Shown here: one piece after another, positions 43,919 to 51,624 of the stretch | How the letters are laid out: each line of letters opens with the position of its first letter | How positions within the stretch are numbered: the first letter of the stretch is position 1 | Assembly (NCBI GenBank): GCA_015068325.1 | Contig: SVKQ01000008.1 | Location: 1 to 64,000 of the forward strand | Length of the DNA stretch: 64,000 nt | From: Oscillospiraceae bacterium | Lineage (GTDB): Bacteria; Bacillota; Clostridia; Oscillospirales; Oscillospiraceae | Direction: 5' to 3' | Made by a program: the position numbers and the translations under genes | Notes under the pieces: model-generated | What the model saw: only the letters and a program-made list of their open reading frames with translations | The model's database searches: none | Told to the model about the DNA's origin: nothing

Positions 43919-46090
43919 ATGTCAACCATCATCACCCATCGTCAATTCCCCAAGTACCGCAAGTACACCATGGATCTGGCGGGCCGTCCCCTCTCCTTGG
44001 AGGTGGGCAAGCTGGCCGAACTGGCCAACGCCGCCGTTATGGTCACCTACGGCGACACCAGCGTGCTGTGCTGCGTCACCGCCGCCCCTCGTCCCCGGGA
44101 CGGCATCGACTTCTTCCCCCTGAGCGTAGACTTTGAGGAGAAGCTCTACTCCGTGGGCCGCATCCCCGGCAGCTTCAACCGCCGCGAGGGCCGCCCCGGC
44201 GAGAAGGGCATCTTGACCTCTCGCGTCATCGACCGGCCCATCCGCCCCCTGTTCCCCCACGACTTTCGCAATGACGTGTCTGTCATGTGCACTGTCATGA
44301 GCGTGGACCACGACTGCTCCCCTGAGATTTGCGGCCTGATCGGCACCTCCGCCGCCCTGGCCATCTCTGACATTCCCTGGAACGGCCCCGTGGGCGCCCT
44401 GAAGGTGGGCTTGGTGGACGGCAAGCTGGTGCTCAACCCCGACAGCGAGCAGCGCAAGGTCTCCGACCTGGACGTGACCGTGGTCTCCACCGGCAAGAAG
44501 GTGGTCATGATCGAGGCCGGCGCCAATGAGGTTCCCAACGACATCATGTTCGAGGCCATCCGCATGGCCCACGAGGAGAACCAGAAGCAGATTGCCCTCA
44601 TCGGCCAGATGGTGGCCGAGATCGGTAAGCCCAAGTTTGACTATCCCCACGCCGACTTCGACGAGGTTCTGTTCGAGCGCATCGTGGCCGACTTCATGGA
44701 TGAGGCCAAGGCCGCTATGGACACCGACGACAAGAACGTTCGCGAGGCCCGCTGGAACGAGATGATCGAGCACTGGCACGAGAAGTATCTGGAAGAGTTC
44801 CCCAACATGGACCAGTACCTGGAGGAGATCACCTACAAATTCCAGAAGAAGATCGTCAAGGCCTGGTTGCTGGAAGGCCACCGCGTGGACGGTCGCGCGA
44901 AGAACGAGATCCGTCCCCTGGCCGCCGAGGTGGGCGTGCTTCCCCGGGTCCACGGCTCCGGCCTGTTTACCCGCGGCCAGACGCAGGTGCTGTCTGTGGC
45001 CACGCTGGACACGCTGTCCGCCAACCAGAAGCTGGACACCATCTGGGAGGAGACCGAGAAGCGCTATATACACCACTACAACTTCCCCGGCTACTCCGTG
45101 GGCGAGGCCAAAGCGGCCCGGTCCCCCGGCCGCCGGGAGATCGGCCACGGCGCGCTGGCTGAGCGGGCCCTGCTGCCGGTGATCCCGCCGGTGGAGGAGT
45201 TTCCCTACGCCATCCGCGTGGTGTCCGAGGTGGTATCCTCCAACGGTTCCACTTCTCAGGGCTCCATCTGTGGCTCCACGCTGGCTCTGATGGATGCCGG
45301 CGTGCCCATCAAGGCCCCCGTAGCCGGCATCTCCTGCGGCCTGATTCAGGACGACGACGGCTCCTTCACCACCTTCATCGACATCCAGGGCGTGGAGGAC
45401 TTCCACGGCGAGATGGACTTCAAGGTGGCCGGTACCAAGGAGGGCATCACCGCCATCCAGATGGACCTGAAGAACGACGGCCTGACCATGGACATCATCC
45501 GCAATGCGCTGGACATCACCTATGACGCCCGCGTACAGATCCTGGATCAAATCATGTTGCCCGTGATCGCCGAGCCGCGGCCGGAGGTCAGCCCTTACGC
45601 CCCCAAGATGATCACCATGCATATCGATCCGGACAAGATCCGCGAGGTCATCGGCAAGGGCGGCAGCGTGATCCAGAAGATCGTGGCCGAATCCGGCGCC
45701 AAGGTGGATATCGATGACGACGGCACTATCCACATCGCCTCCCCCAATGCGGAGAGCTGCGAGATGGCCAAGAAGTTCATCGACGAGATCGTGTTCGTGC
45801 CCGAGGTGGGCCAGCTGTACTACGGCCGCGTCGTCAGCTATCTGACCAGCAAGCAGAACGGCGCGCAGCTGGGCGCCTTCATCGAGCTGGCCCCCGGCAA
45901 GGACGGCCTGTGCCACATCTCCAAGGTGTCTGACCGCCGTGTGGAGAAGGTGGAGGACGTGCTGAAGATCGGCGACATGACCTGGGTCAAGGTGGTGGAG
46001 ATCGACGAGAAGGGCCGCGTGAATCTGAGCCGCAAGGACGCCTTGAAAGAGGTGGCCCAGCGGGAGGCCAGCGGAGAGATCCTCGGCTGA
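43919..46090 (+). CDS. pnp: polyribonucleotide nucleotidyltransferase (PNPase)
   Basis: A 723-residue phosphorolytic 3'-5' exoribonuclease. Two RNase PH domains: the first contains SFNRREGRPGEKGILTSR and the second AKAARSPGRREIGHGALAER and GSICGSTLALMDAGVP. They are joined by a helical domain, followed by the KH domain (IREVIGKGGSVIQKI) and an S1 domain (GAFIELAPGKDGLCHIS). It degrades mRNA and structured RNA in the degradosome. Start at 43919 after AAAGGAG. A terminator follows. Confidence 0.97.
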   Translation: MSTIITHRQFPKYRKYTMDLAGRPLSLEVGKLAELANAAVMVTYGDTSVLCCVTAAPRPRDGIDFFPLSVDFEEKLYSVGRIPGSFNRREGRPGEKGILTSRVIDRPIRPLFPHDFRNDVSVMCTVMSVDHDCSPEICGLIGTSAALAISDIPWNGPVGALKVGLVDGKLVLNPDSEQRKVSDLDVTVVSTGKKVVMIEAGANEVPNDIMFEAIRMAHEENQKQIALIGQMVAEIGKPKFDYPHADFDEVLFERIVADFMDEAKAAMDTDDKNVREARWNEMIEHWHEKYLEEFPNMDQYLEEITYKFQKKIVKAWLLEGHRVDGRAKNEIRPLAAEVGVLPRVHGSGLFTRGQTQVLSVATLDTLSANQKLDTIWEETEKRYIHHYNFPGYSVGEAKAARSPGRREIGHGALAERALLPVIPPVEEFPYAIRVVSEVVSSNGSTSQGSICGSTLALMDAGVPIKAPVAGISCGLIQDDDGSFTTFIDIQGVEDFHGEMDFKVAGTKEGITAIQMDLKNDGLTMDIIRNALDITYDARVQILDQIMLPVIAEPRPEVSPYAPKMITMHIDPDKIREVIGKGGSVIQKIVAESGAKVDIDDDGTIHIASPNAESCEMAKKFIDEIVFVPEVGQLYYGRVVSYLTSKQNGAQLGAFIELAPGKDGLCHISKVSDRRVEKVEDVLKIGDMTWVKVVEIDEKGRVNLSRKDALKEVAQREASGEILG

Positions 46091-46109
46091 GGCAACAGAA
46101 AACACAGGA

Positions 46110-46141
46110 CAGGAGCTGCCTCTGGCAGCTCCTGTTTTTTC
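46110..46141 (+). terminator. terminator of pnp
   Basis: A perfect 11-bp stem (46110-46120 with 46124-46134), TCT loop and six or more T residues. Confidence 0.9.
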
Positions 46142-46150
46142 AAAAGATAT

Positions 46151-46179
46151 TTGACCATGCCGCGCGGCGGTGCTATAAT
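46151..46179 (+). promoter_or_regulatory. promoter of the DUF554 gene
   Basis: TTGACC (46151-46156), 17-bp spacer, TATAAT (46174-46179), preceded by TGC (extended -10). Confidence 0.75.
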
Positions 46180-46247
46180 CTGCGGGGAAAATCCAGGAGC
46201 TTCGCCGGATCGCCCCAAATCAAACACGTTTCGGGAGACAGAGATCT

Positions 46248-46979
46248 ATGATGGGACTGGGAACGCTGATCAACACCGCGTGCGTGGTGGCAGGAGGCCT
46301 GACGGGCCGCCTGGCAGGCAGATTCTTCAAGGAGACGCAGCAGGCCGCGCTGACGATGGTCTGCGGCATCAGCGTCCTGTTCATCGGCATCGCCGGCGCC
46401 ATGGAGGGCATGCTGACGGCCGACGGCGCCGTGCTCCACAGCGGACAGGCCATGTTCATCGTGCTGTGCCTGGCTCTCGGCACCCTTGTCGGCGAGCTCC
46501 TGCGCATCGAGGAGTTCTTCGAGCGGTTCGGCGAGTGGCTGAAGCAGAAGACCGGCAACGCCAGGGACAAGAGCTTCGTGGACGCCTTTGTCACCGCCAC
46601 GCTGACCGTCTGCATCGGCGCCATGTCCATCGTGGGTGCCATACAGGACGGCATCCTGGGCGATTACTCCATCCTGGCCGTGAAGTCTGTGCTGGACTTC
46701 ATCATCATCGCTGTCATGACCTCCTCCATGGGCAAGGGCTGCGTGTTTTCCGCCATCCCTGTCCTGCTGCTGGAGGGCAGCGTCACGCTGCTGTCCCGCC
46801 TGATCGCACCGGTCATGACCGAGGCGGCCATCCGGAATCTCTCGCTGGTGGGCTCCATTCTGATCTTCTGCGTGGGTCTGAACCTGGTGTGGGGCAAGAA
46901 GGTCCGCGTGGCCAATATGCTGCCAGCCGTCGTCCTGGCCGTGCTGGCGGCCTACCTGCCGGCGGGCCTCCTGGGGTAA
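46248..46979 (+). CDS. DUF554 family membrane protein
   Basis: A 243-residue membrane protein with about seven hydrophobic spans. DUF554 signatures include GTLINTACVVAGGLTGRLAG, GTLVGELLRIEE, the FVTATLTVCIGAMSIVGAIQDG segment and KSVLDFIIIAVM. The family is widespread in Firmicutes and its function is unknown; a transporter role is commonly presumed. Own promoter and own terminator indicate a single-gene unit. Two ATG codons in tandem (46248, 46251) could start it. Confidence 0.85.
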   Translation: MMGLGTLINTACVVAGGLTGRLAGRFFKETQQAALTMVCGISVLFIGIAGAMEGMLTADGAVLHSGQAMFIVLCLALGTLVGELLRIEEFFERFGEWLKQKTGNARDKSFVDAFVTATLTVCIGAMSIVGAIQDGILGDYSILAVKSVLDFIIIAVMTSSMGKGCVFSAIPVLLLEGSVTLLSRLIAPVMTEAAIRNLSLVGSILIFCVGLNLVWGKKVRVANMLPAVVLAVLAAYLPAGLLG

Positions 46980-47011
46980 CAGTCCAGGAGCGAGCGCGCG
47001 ATCGAAAAGGA

Positions 47012-47052
47012 AAACGGGCAGGGCTCGGGTAAATCCCGAGCCCTGCCCGTTT
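47012..47052. terminator. bidirectional terminator between the DUF554 gene and the HTH regulator
   Basis: A perfect 18-bp stem (47012-47029 with 47035-47052), 5-nt loop TAAAT, A- and T-rich at the ends, positioned between converging genes. Confidence 0.8.
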
Positions 47053-47321
47053 CATCGTGTACCGCTTGTTCTGTCATCAACGCAGCGACCGGTCGTAACA
47101 CCTTTTTTGCGGCGGCAATCGGGGTGTGTTCCCAAAAGATCATCTGCTGAAACATTATACAATCGGCACAAGGCGATCAAATGCCGCAGCGGAAGCTCCG
47201 TCGCCCGGCGTTCATAGCGGGCGTACATCGTTTGAGATGTGTGCAGCACGTCTGCCACCTGCTGCTGCGTCAAATCGTTGTCCTCGCGCAAATCTCTCAG
47301 TCTGGACATATAATCCGACAT
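47052..47321 (-). CDS. XRE-type helix-turn-helix transcriptional regulator
   Basis: An 89-residue protein. Residues about 4-65 are an XRE/Cro-type HTH (RLRDLREDNDLTQQQVADVLHTSQTMYARYERRATELP ending in LIALCRLYNVSADDLLG), with the typical QQQVADVL and YARYE helices. The C-terminal 25 residues are basic and unlike a known domain. The start at 47321 follows GGAGGG by 11 nt; a GTG at 47333 overlaps that site. It is divergent from a zinc-ribbon membrane protein gene, with tandem operator-like repeats between, so it probably represses one or both genes. Confidence 0.85.
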   Translation of the reverse strand: MSDYMSRLRDLREDNDLTQQQVADVLHTSQTMYARYERRATELPLRHLIALCRLYNVSADDLLGTHPDCRRKKGVTTGRCVDDRTSGTR

Positions 47322-47361
47322 AGCGTACACCACCCTCCGTTATCTGAGGATAGTGTACCCC

Positions 47362-47405
47362 AGTACATATTTTTACTATTGACTTTAGTATATATATTTA
47401 CTAAA
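47362..47405. promoter_or_regulatory. tandem operator-like sites between the HTH gene and the zinc-ribbon gene
   Basis: The pattern AGTA-N7-TTACTA occurs twice, at 47362-47378 and 47387-47403, 25 bp apart. The second forms a larger palindrome (TTTAGTA at 47384-47390 with TACTAAA at 47399-47405) lying between the -35 and -10 boxes of the plus-strand promoter. Confidence 0.65.
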
Positions 47406-47407
47406 AT
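47379..47407 (+). promoter_or_regulatory. promoter of the zinc-ribbon membrane protein gene
   Basis: TTGACT (47379-47384), 17-bp spacer, TAAAAT (47402-47407), overlapped by the palindromic sites. Confidence 0.7.
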
Positions 47408-47454
47408 TGACTCAGGATTTCATCTCAAAATCAAAAAGAATCGAGGAAACGCAC

Positions 47455-48012
47455 ATGGCAAACAAATTGACGACCTGTAAGGTCTGCGGCGCAGAGATCG
47501 CAGCCAGCGCCAAAAGATGCCCGTCCTGCGGCGCAAAAATAAAAAAACCTGTTTTTCGGAGATGGTGGTTTTTGGCCCTGCTGCTTGTCGTCCTAGTGGT
47601 CATCATTGCGTCCGGCGGCAGCAATAAGGACAGTTCCTCTGCCGGTAACCCGCCCTCAAGTGACAATACACAGAAAGAAGAACCCATCTCTTATACTCAT
47701 TACAATGTGGCAGAGCTGTTTGATGCACTGTCTGACAATGCACTGAAAGCACAGGACACTTACAAGGGGCAGTATGTTGAAATCGAGGGCTTTCTCAGTA
47801 CCATCGACAGCGATGGAAAGTATATCTCTATCGGCGCCGATCCGGACAATTTGGACTATTTCCTTCAAAGTGTTCAGTGCTTTCTGAAGAGCGATGCACA
47901 AAAGGCGCAAATCATGGAAATGAGTTCTGGCGATCCTATAGTTGTTCGCGGCAAAATCACCTCTGTCGGCGAAGTATTGGGATTCTCGCTGGATATTGAC
48001 AGCATCGGCTGA
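47455..48012 (+). CDS. zinc-ribbon membrane-anchored protein with OB-fold-like (tRNA_anti-like) domain
   Basis: A 185-residue protein. The N-terminus has a zinc ribbon (CKVCGAEIAASAKRCPSCG), then a single membrane span (WWFLALLLVVLVVIIASGG), a Ser/Asn-rich linker, and an extracytoplasmic domain of about 110 residues (YNVAELFDALSDNALKAQD, YVEIEGFLSTID, GDPIVVRGKITSVGEVLGF) like tRNA_anti-like OB-fold domains, which occur in small membrane proteins of unknown role. Start at 47455 after GAGGAAAC. Its promoter is covered by operator-like repeats divergent from an HTH gene. The DNA is less GC-rich than its flanks. Function unknown. Confidence 0.8.
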   Translation: MANKLTTCKVCGAEIAASAKRCPSCGAKIKKPVFRRWWFLALLLVVLVVIIASGGSNKDSSSAGNPPSSDNTQKEEPISYTHYNVAELFDALSDNALKAQDTYKGQYVEIEGFLSTIDSDGKYISIGADPDNLDYFLQSVQCFLKSDAQKAQIMEMSSGDPIVVRGKITSVGEVLGFSLDIDSIG

Positions 48013-48022
48013 TCTCTTTCAA

Positions 48023-48053
48023 CAGGGCAGGTACTTCCCTGCCTTGTTTCTCT
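48023..48053 (+). terminator. probable terminator of the zinc-ribbon protein gene
   Basis: A 9-bp stem with one G-U pair (48023-48031 with 48038-48046), 6-nt loop, followed by TTTCTC. Confidence 0.55.
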
Positions 48054-48115
48054 CTTCGTCCATGCAATACCTGCTTTGCTTTTTTTCGCAACGCTCTTTT
48101 GCGCCAAAAAACTGT

Positions 48116-48160
48116 TGACAGCCCTGCACCTAATATATTATATTAGGTGCAGGGCTGTCA
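48116..48160. repeat. 45-bp near-perfect palindrome upstream of mnmE
   Basis: Two 22-nt arms (48116-48137 and 48139-48160) are exact inverted copies around a single base at 48138. TTGACA at 48115-48120 and TA-rich sequence at 48138-48144 fall inside it. On the minus strand a T-run follows (rc of 48105-48110), so it could also terminate minus-strand transcripts. Confidence 0.8.
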
Positions 48161-48199
48161 TATATCATCTGGCGGCCAGTTTCAGCGTAAAACCATATC

Positions 48200-48228
48200 T
48201 TCCCAAGGCGTCGTTTTCGTGGTATAAT
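48200..48228 (+). promoter_or_regulatory. promoter of mnmE
   Basis: TATAAT at 48223-48228 with TGG before it (extended -10) and a weak TTCCCA -35 at 17 bp, 38 bp before the start. Confidence 0.6.
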
Positions 48229-48266
48229 ATCATATCTGCGGTCCATTTCCGTTTGGGAGGAATACC

Positions 48267-49634
48267 ATGCCTGACACCATTGCCGCCATTGCCACGCCCC
48301 AGCTCCCCAGCGCCATCGGGATCCTGCGTCTCAGCGGACCGGATACCCGCTGTCTGCTGGAGCGGGTGTTCCGCGCCAAAAACGGCCGGTCTATGGCCGA
48401 CCAGCCCCGGCGCGCCATGGTGTACGGCGATTTGCTGGACAGGGAGGGCCGCATCATCGACCATGTGCTGTGCGTCCTCTTTCCGGGGCCGGACAGCTAC
48501 ACCGGCGAGGACTGCGCCGAACTCCACTGCCACGGCTCCCCCGTGGTGCTCAACGAGGGGCTGGCCGCCCTGTTCGCCGCCGGTGCGCGGCAGGCGAAGG
48601 GCGGGGAATTCACACGGCGGGCCTTTCTCAACGGCCGCATGGACCTGCTCCAGGCTGAGGCGGTGGCGGACCTCGTCGACGCGGAGACCGCCGAGGCCGC
48701 CCGCAACGCCGCGCTGCAGCTCTCCGGCAACCTCAGCCGGGGTGTGGACGGGATCTACGACGACTTGATGGCGCTTCTCAGCCGCTTTTACGCCGTGGTG
48801 GACTACCCAGACGAGGACATCGACGAGGACAGCCGGGAGCAGATGCTGGACACCCTGCGCCGGGCCGAGAACCGCCTGGCAGAGCTGCAGGCCACCTTTT
48901 CCCGGGGCCAAGTGCTCAAAACCGGCGTGCCCGCCGTGATCCTGGGCCGGCCCAATGTGGGCAAGTCCTCGCTGCTCAACGCGCTGGCCGGCTATGACCG
49001 GGCCATCGTCACCGACGTGGCCGGCACCACCCGCGACACAGTGGAGGAGAAGATCCGCGTGGGCCATGTATTGCTGCGGCTCATCGACACCGCCGGCATC
49101 CGGTCCGCGGCTGACGCCGTGGAAGCCCAGGGCGTGGCACGCAGCCGCGACGCAGCCCGGCAGGCGTCGCTGGCGCTGCTGGTGCTGGACGGCTCTGGCC
49201 CCCTTACCGACGAGGACGAGGCGGCCATCGCCGTGGCAGAGGCCGTGCCCCACCTGCTGGTGGCGGTGAACAAATCCGACCTTCCCCGCCGGATCGACGT
49301 GGGCCGTCTGGCCGACCGGTTCGACCATGTGGTGTCCGTCAGCGCCAAAACCGGTGAGGGACTCGCCATCCTGACCGACGCCATTGCCGCCCTGTATCCT
49401 GCCGGCGGCGAGGCTCAGGGCGTCCTGCTGACCAACGCGCGCCAGGCCGACGCCGTGTCCCGGGCGTTGGAGTCCGTGAAGAGCTCCCGCGCCGCCCTGC
49501 GCATCGGCATGACGCCGGACGTGGTGCTCACCGACGCCGAGGCCGCGCTGCACGCCCTGGGCGAGCTGAACGGCCGATCCGTCCGGGAGGATCTGGTGTC
49601 CACCATCTTCTCTCGCTTCTGTGTGGGCAAATAA
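48267..49634 (+). CDS. mnmE: tRNA modification GTPase MnmE (TrmE)
   Basis: A 455-residue protein of normal length: N-terminal tetrahydrofolate-binding domain (AIATPQLPSAIGILRLSGP, SYTGEDCAELHCHG), helical domain, inserted G domain (GRPNVGKSSLLNAL, DVAGTTRD, LIDTAGIR, NKSD) and the C-terminal FCVGK, where the conserved CIGK Cys is used in catalysis. It makes the C5 modification of U34 with MnmG (2.2-4.0 kb). GGGAGG precedes the start at 48267. degV follows after about 100 bp. Confidence 0.97.
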   Translation: MPDTIAAIATPQLPSAIGILRLSGPDTRCLLERVFRAKNGRSMADQPRRAMVYGDLLDREGRIIDHVLCVLFPGPDSYTGEDCAELHCHGSPVVLNEGLAALFAAGARQAKGGEFTRRAFLNGRMDLLQAEAVADLVDAETAEAARNAALQLSGNLSRGVDGIYDDLMALLSRFYAVVDYPDEDIDEDSREQMLDTLRRAENRLAELQATFSRGQVLKTGVPAVILGRPNVGKSSLLNALAGYDRAIVTDVAGTTRDTVEEKIRVGHVLLRLIDTAGIRSAADAVEAQGVARSRDAARQASLALLVLDGSGPLTDEDEAAIAVAEAVPHLLVAVNKSDLPRRIDVGRLADRFDHVVSVSAKTGEGLAILTDAIAALYPAGGEAQGVLLTNARQADAVSRALESVKSSRAALRIGMTPDVVLTDAEAALHALGELNGRSVREDLVSTIFSRFCVGK

Positions 49635-49731
49635 ACGCCCTCACATGCCCTATACCGCGCTATTCGGTGCTTATTAGCGCCATAGTACGCCTATCGCCGT
49701 TTATCAACGCTCCCAAAGGAGGATTTACTGT

Positions 49732-50604
49732 ATGCGAGACTACATCATCATGACTGACAGCTGCTGCGACCTGACCGACGAGATGGCCCGGGAACTGGAA
49801 CTGGAGGTGCTTCCGCTGACCATGCACATGGACGGCGAGGAGTACCCCAACTATCTGGACGGCCGCGCCATCACCAACGAAGAGTTCTACCGCCGCCTCC
49901 GCGCCGGCAAGCTGGCCACCACCTCAGCGGCCAACATCGGCCAGTTTGAGGAGCGCATGCGCACCCTGCTGGAGCAGGAAAAGGACATCGTGTGCGTCTG
50001 CTTCTCCTCAGCCCTGTCCACCACCTATCAGTCCGCCGCCATCGCCGCCCAGAATCTGGCCCCCGACTATCCCGACAGGCAGATCTACGTGGTGGACTCC
50101 CTCAGCGCCTCCCGGGGCCAGGGGCTGCTGCTGTATCTGGCCGTGCAGAAGAAACGGGAGGGTCTCACCGCGCCGGAGCTGGCCCAGTGGGTGGAGGACA
50201 ACAAACTCACCGTCTGCCACTGGTTCACCGTGGACGACCTGAATTTCCTCAAACGGGGCGGACGCCTCTCCGCCGGCGCGGCTCTTTTCGGCACCATGCT
50301 CTCCATCAAACCGGTGATGCACACCTCCAACGAGGGCAAGCTTGTGCCCATGGCCAAGGTGCGGGGCCGGAAGGCAAGCCTCCAGGCCCTGATTGACAAG
50401 GTGGGCGAACTGGGTGTGGAGCTGGACAAGCAGGTCATGTTCATCTGCCACGCCGACTGCCTGGCCGAGTCGGAGGAAGTGGCCGCCGAACTGAAGCGCC
50501 GCTACGGCGTGCGGGAGGTCTACATCCACTACATCGGACCGGTGATCGGCAGCCACACCGGGCCCGGCACCATGGGTCTGTTCTTCGTGGGGCGTGAGCG
50601 CTGA
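49732..50604 (+). CDS. DegV family fatty-acid-binding protein
   Basis: A 290-residue DegV protein: IIMTDSCCDLTDEMA at the N-terminus, the TTSAANIGQFEERM motif, VVDSLSASRGQGLLL and the DDLNFLKRGGRLSAGAA region typical of family members. DegV proteins (FakB-like) bind a fatty acid in a deep cavity and present it for FakA-type kinases; no fakA lies here. The stop overlaps the next start (TGATG), coupling it to prmA. AAAGGAGG lies upstream. Confidence 0.93.
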   Translation: MRDYIIMTDSCCDLTDEMARELELEVLPLTMHMDGEEYPNYLDGRAITNEEFYRRLRAGKLATTSAANIGQFEERMRTLLEQEKDIVCVCFSSALSTTYQSAAIAAQNLAPDYPDRQIYVVDSLSASRGQGLLLYLAVQKKREGLTAPELAQWVEDNKLTVCHWFTVDDLNFLKRGGRLSAGAALFGTMLSIKPVMHTSNEGKLVPMAKVRGRKASLQALIDKVGELGVELDKQVMFICHADCLAESEEVAAELKRRYGVREVYIHYIGPVIGSHTGPGTMGLFFVGRER

Positions 50605-51557
50605 TGAACTGGCTGGAGCTGCGGCTTGACACCTCGCCCGCCGGGCTGGACGCGGCGACGGCTCTGCTGGAAGAGCAGGGCGTCACCGGCCTGGTCATCG
50701 ACGACGAGGCGGACTTTCGGGACTTTCTGGAGCACAACCGCCAGTACTGGGACTATGTGGACGAGGAACTGCTGCGCCAAAAGCAGGGGCTCTGCCGGGT
50801 GACCTTTTACTTGCCTGACAGCGACGACGGTTACGGCCAGCTGGCCCAAATCCGCATCGCCGTCAGCGTCCTGAAGGCGGCGCACCCCGAATACGCGCCG
50901 CTGCTGCTGACCATGGACCACGTGGCCGACGCCGACTGGGAGAACAACTGGAAGCAGTTCTATAAGCCCATGGAGATCGGTCGGCGGCTCCTGGTGGTGC
51001 CGGAGTGGGAGCAGTTCGACGGCGGAGACCGCGTGAAGCTGCTGCTGAACCCGGGTCTCACCTTCGGCACCGGCAGCCACGCCACTACCCGGCTGTGCCT
51101 GACGGCGCTGGAAAAGCACATCCGCGGCGGGGAAAAGGTGCTGGATCTAGGCTGCGGCAGCGGAATCCTCTCCATCGCGGCACTGCTACTGGGCGCAGAG
51201 CGCGCCTTTGCCTGTGACATCGACGAGAAGTGTGTGGACGTGGCCTATGAAAACGCCGCCCTCAACGGCATCGGCCGGGACCGCTATACCGTCCGCTGGG
51301 GCGACGTGTTGTCCGATCGGCAGCGGCAGCGGGAGTTCGGCGGCGAGTATGACATCATCGCGGCCAACATCGTGGCTGATGTGATCATCGGCCTCAGCGG
51401 CCGGGTACGCCCCTTCCTCAAGCCCGGCGGACTCTTCCTCTGCTCCGGCATCATCGACGCCCGGGCCGCCGAGGTGGCCGACACCCTGCGCCGGGACGGC
51501 TGGGAGCTCGCTGAAACGAACAGCAGCGAGGGCTGGTACAGTTACCTCTGCCGGTAG
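50604..51557 (+). CDS. prmA: ribosomal protein L11 methyltransferase
   Basis: A 317-residue SAM-dependent methyltransferase that trimethylates ribosomal protein L11. N-terminal substrate domain (MNWLELRLDTSPAGLDA), then the Rossmann domain with FGTGSHATTRL, VLDLGCGSGILSIAA and the NPP-like IIAANIVADVI. The start overlaps the degV stop. A bidirectional terminator lies 24 bp after the stop. Confidence 0.95.
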   Translation: MNWLELRLDTSPAGLDAATALLEEQGVTGLVIDDEADFRDFLEHNRQYWDYVDEELLRQKQGLCRVTFYLPDSDDGYGQLAQIRIAVSVLKAAHPEYAPLLLTMDHVADADWENNWKQFYKPMEIGRRLLVVPEWEQFDGGDRVKLLLNPGLTFGTGSHATTRLCLTALEKHIRGGEKVLDLGCGSGILSIAALLLGAERAFACDIDEKCVDVAYENAALNGIGRDRYTVRWGDVLSDRQRQREFGGEYDIIAANIVADVIIGLSGRVRPFLKPGGLFLCSGIIDARAAEVADTLRRDGWELAETNSSEGWYSYLCR

Positions 51558-51580
51558 AGCCGCCGGAACACATTAAACAG

Positions 51581-51620
51581 AACGAGAGCCAACGACGGAT
51601 GGCGTTGGCTCTCGTTTTTT
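51581..51620. terminator. bidirectional terminator between prmA and the VanW gene
   Basis: A 14-bp stem (51581-51594 with 51603-51616), 8-nt loop, T6 on the plus side. The minus side is less U-rich. Confidence 0.8.
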
Positions 51621-51624
51621 CTTC

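Noticed and set aside
43922-46105. A 727-codon minus-strand ORF antisense to pnp
   Set aside because: A shadow of the pnp frame. pnp has all expected domains and a ribosome site.
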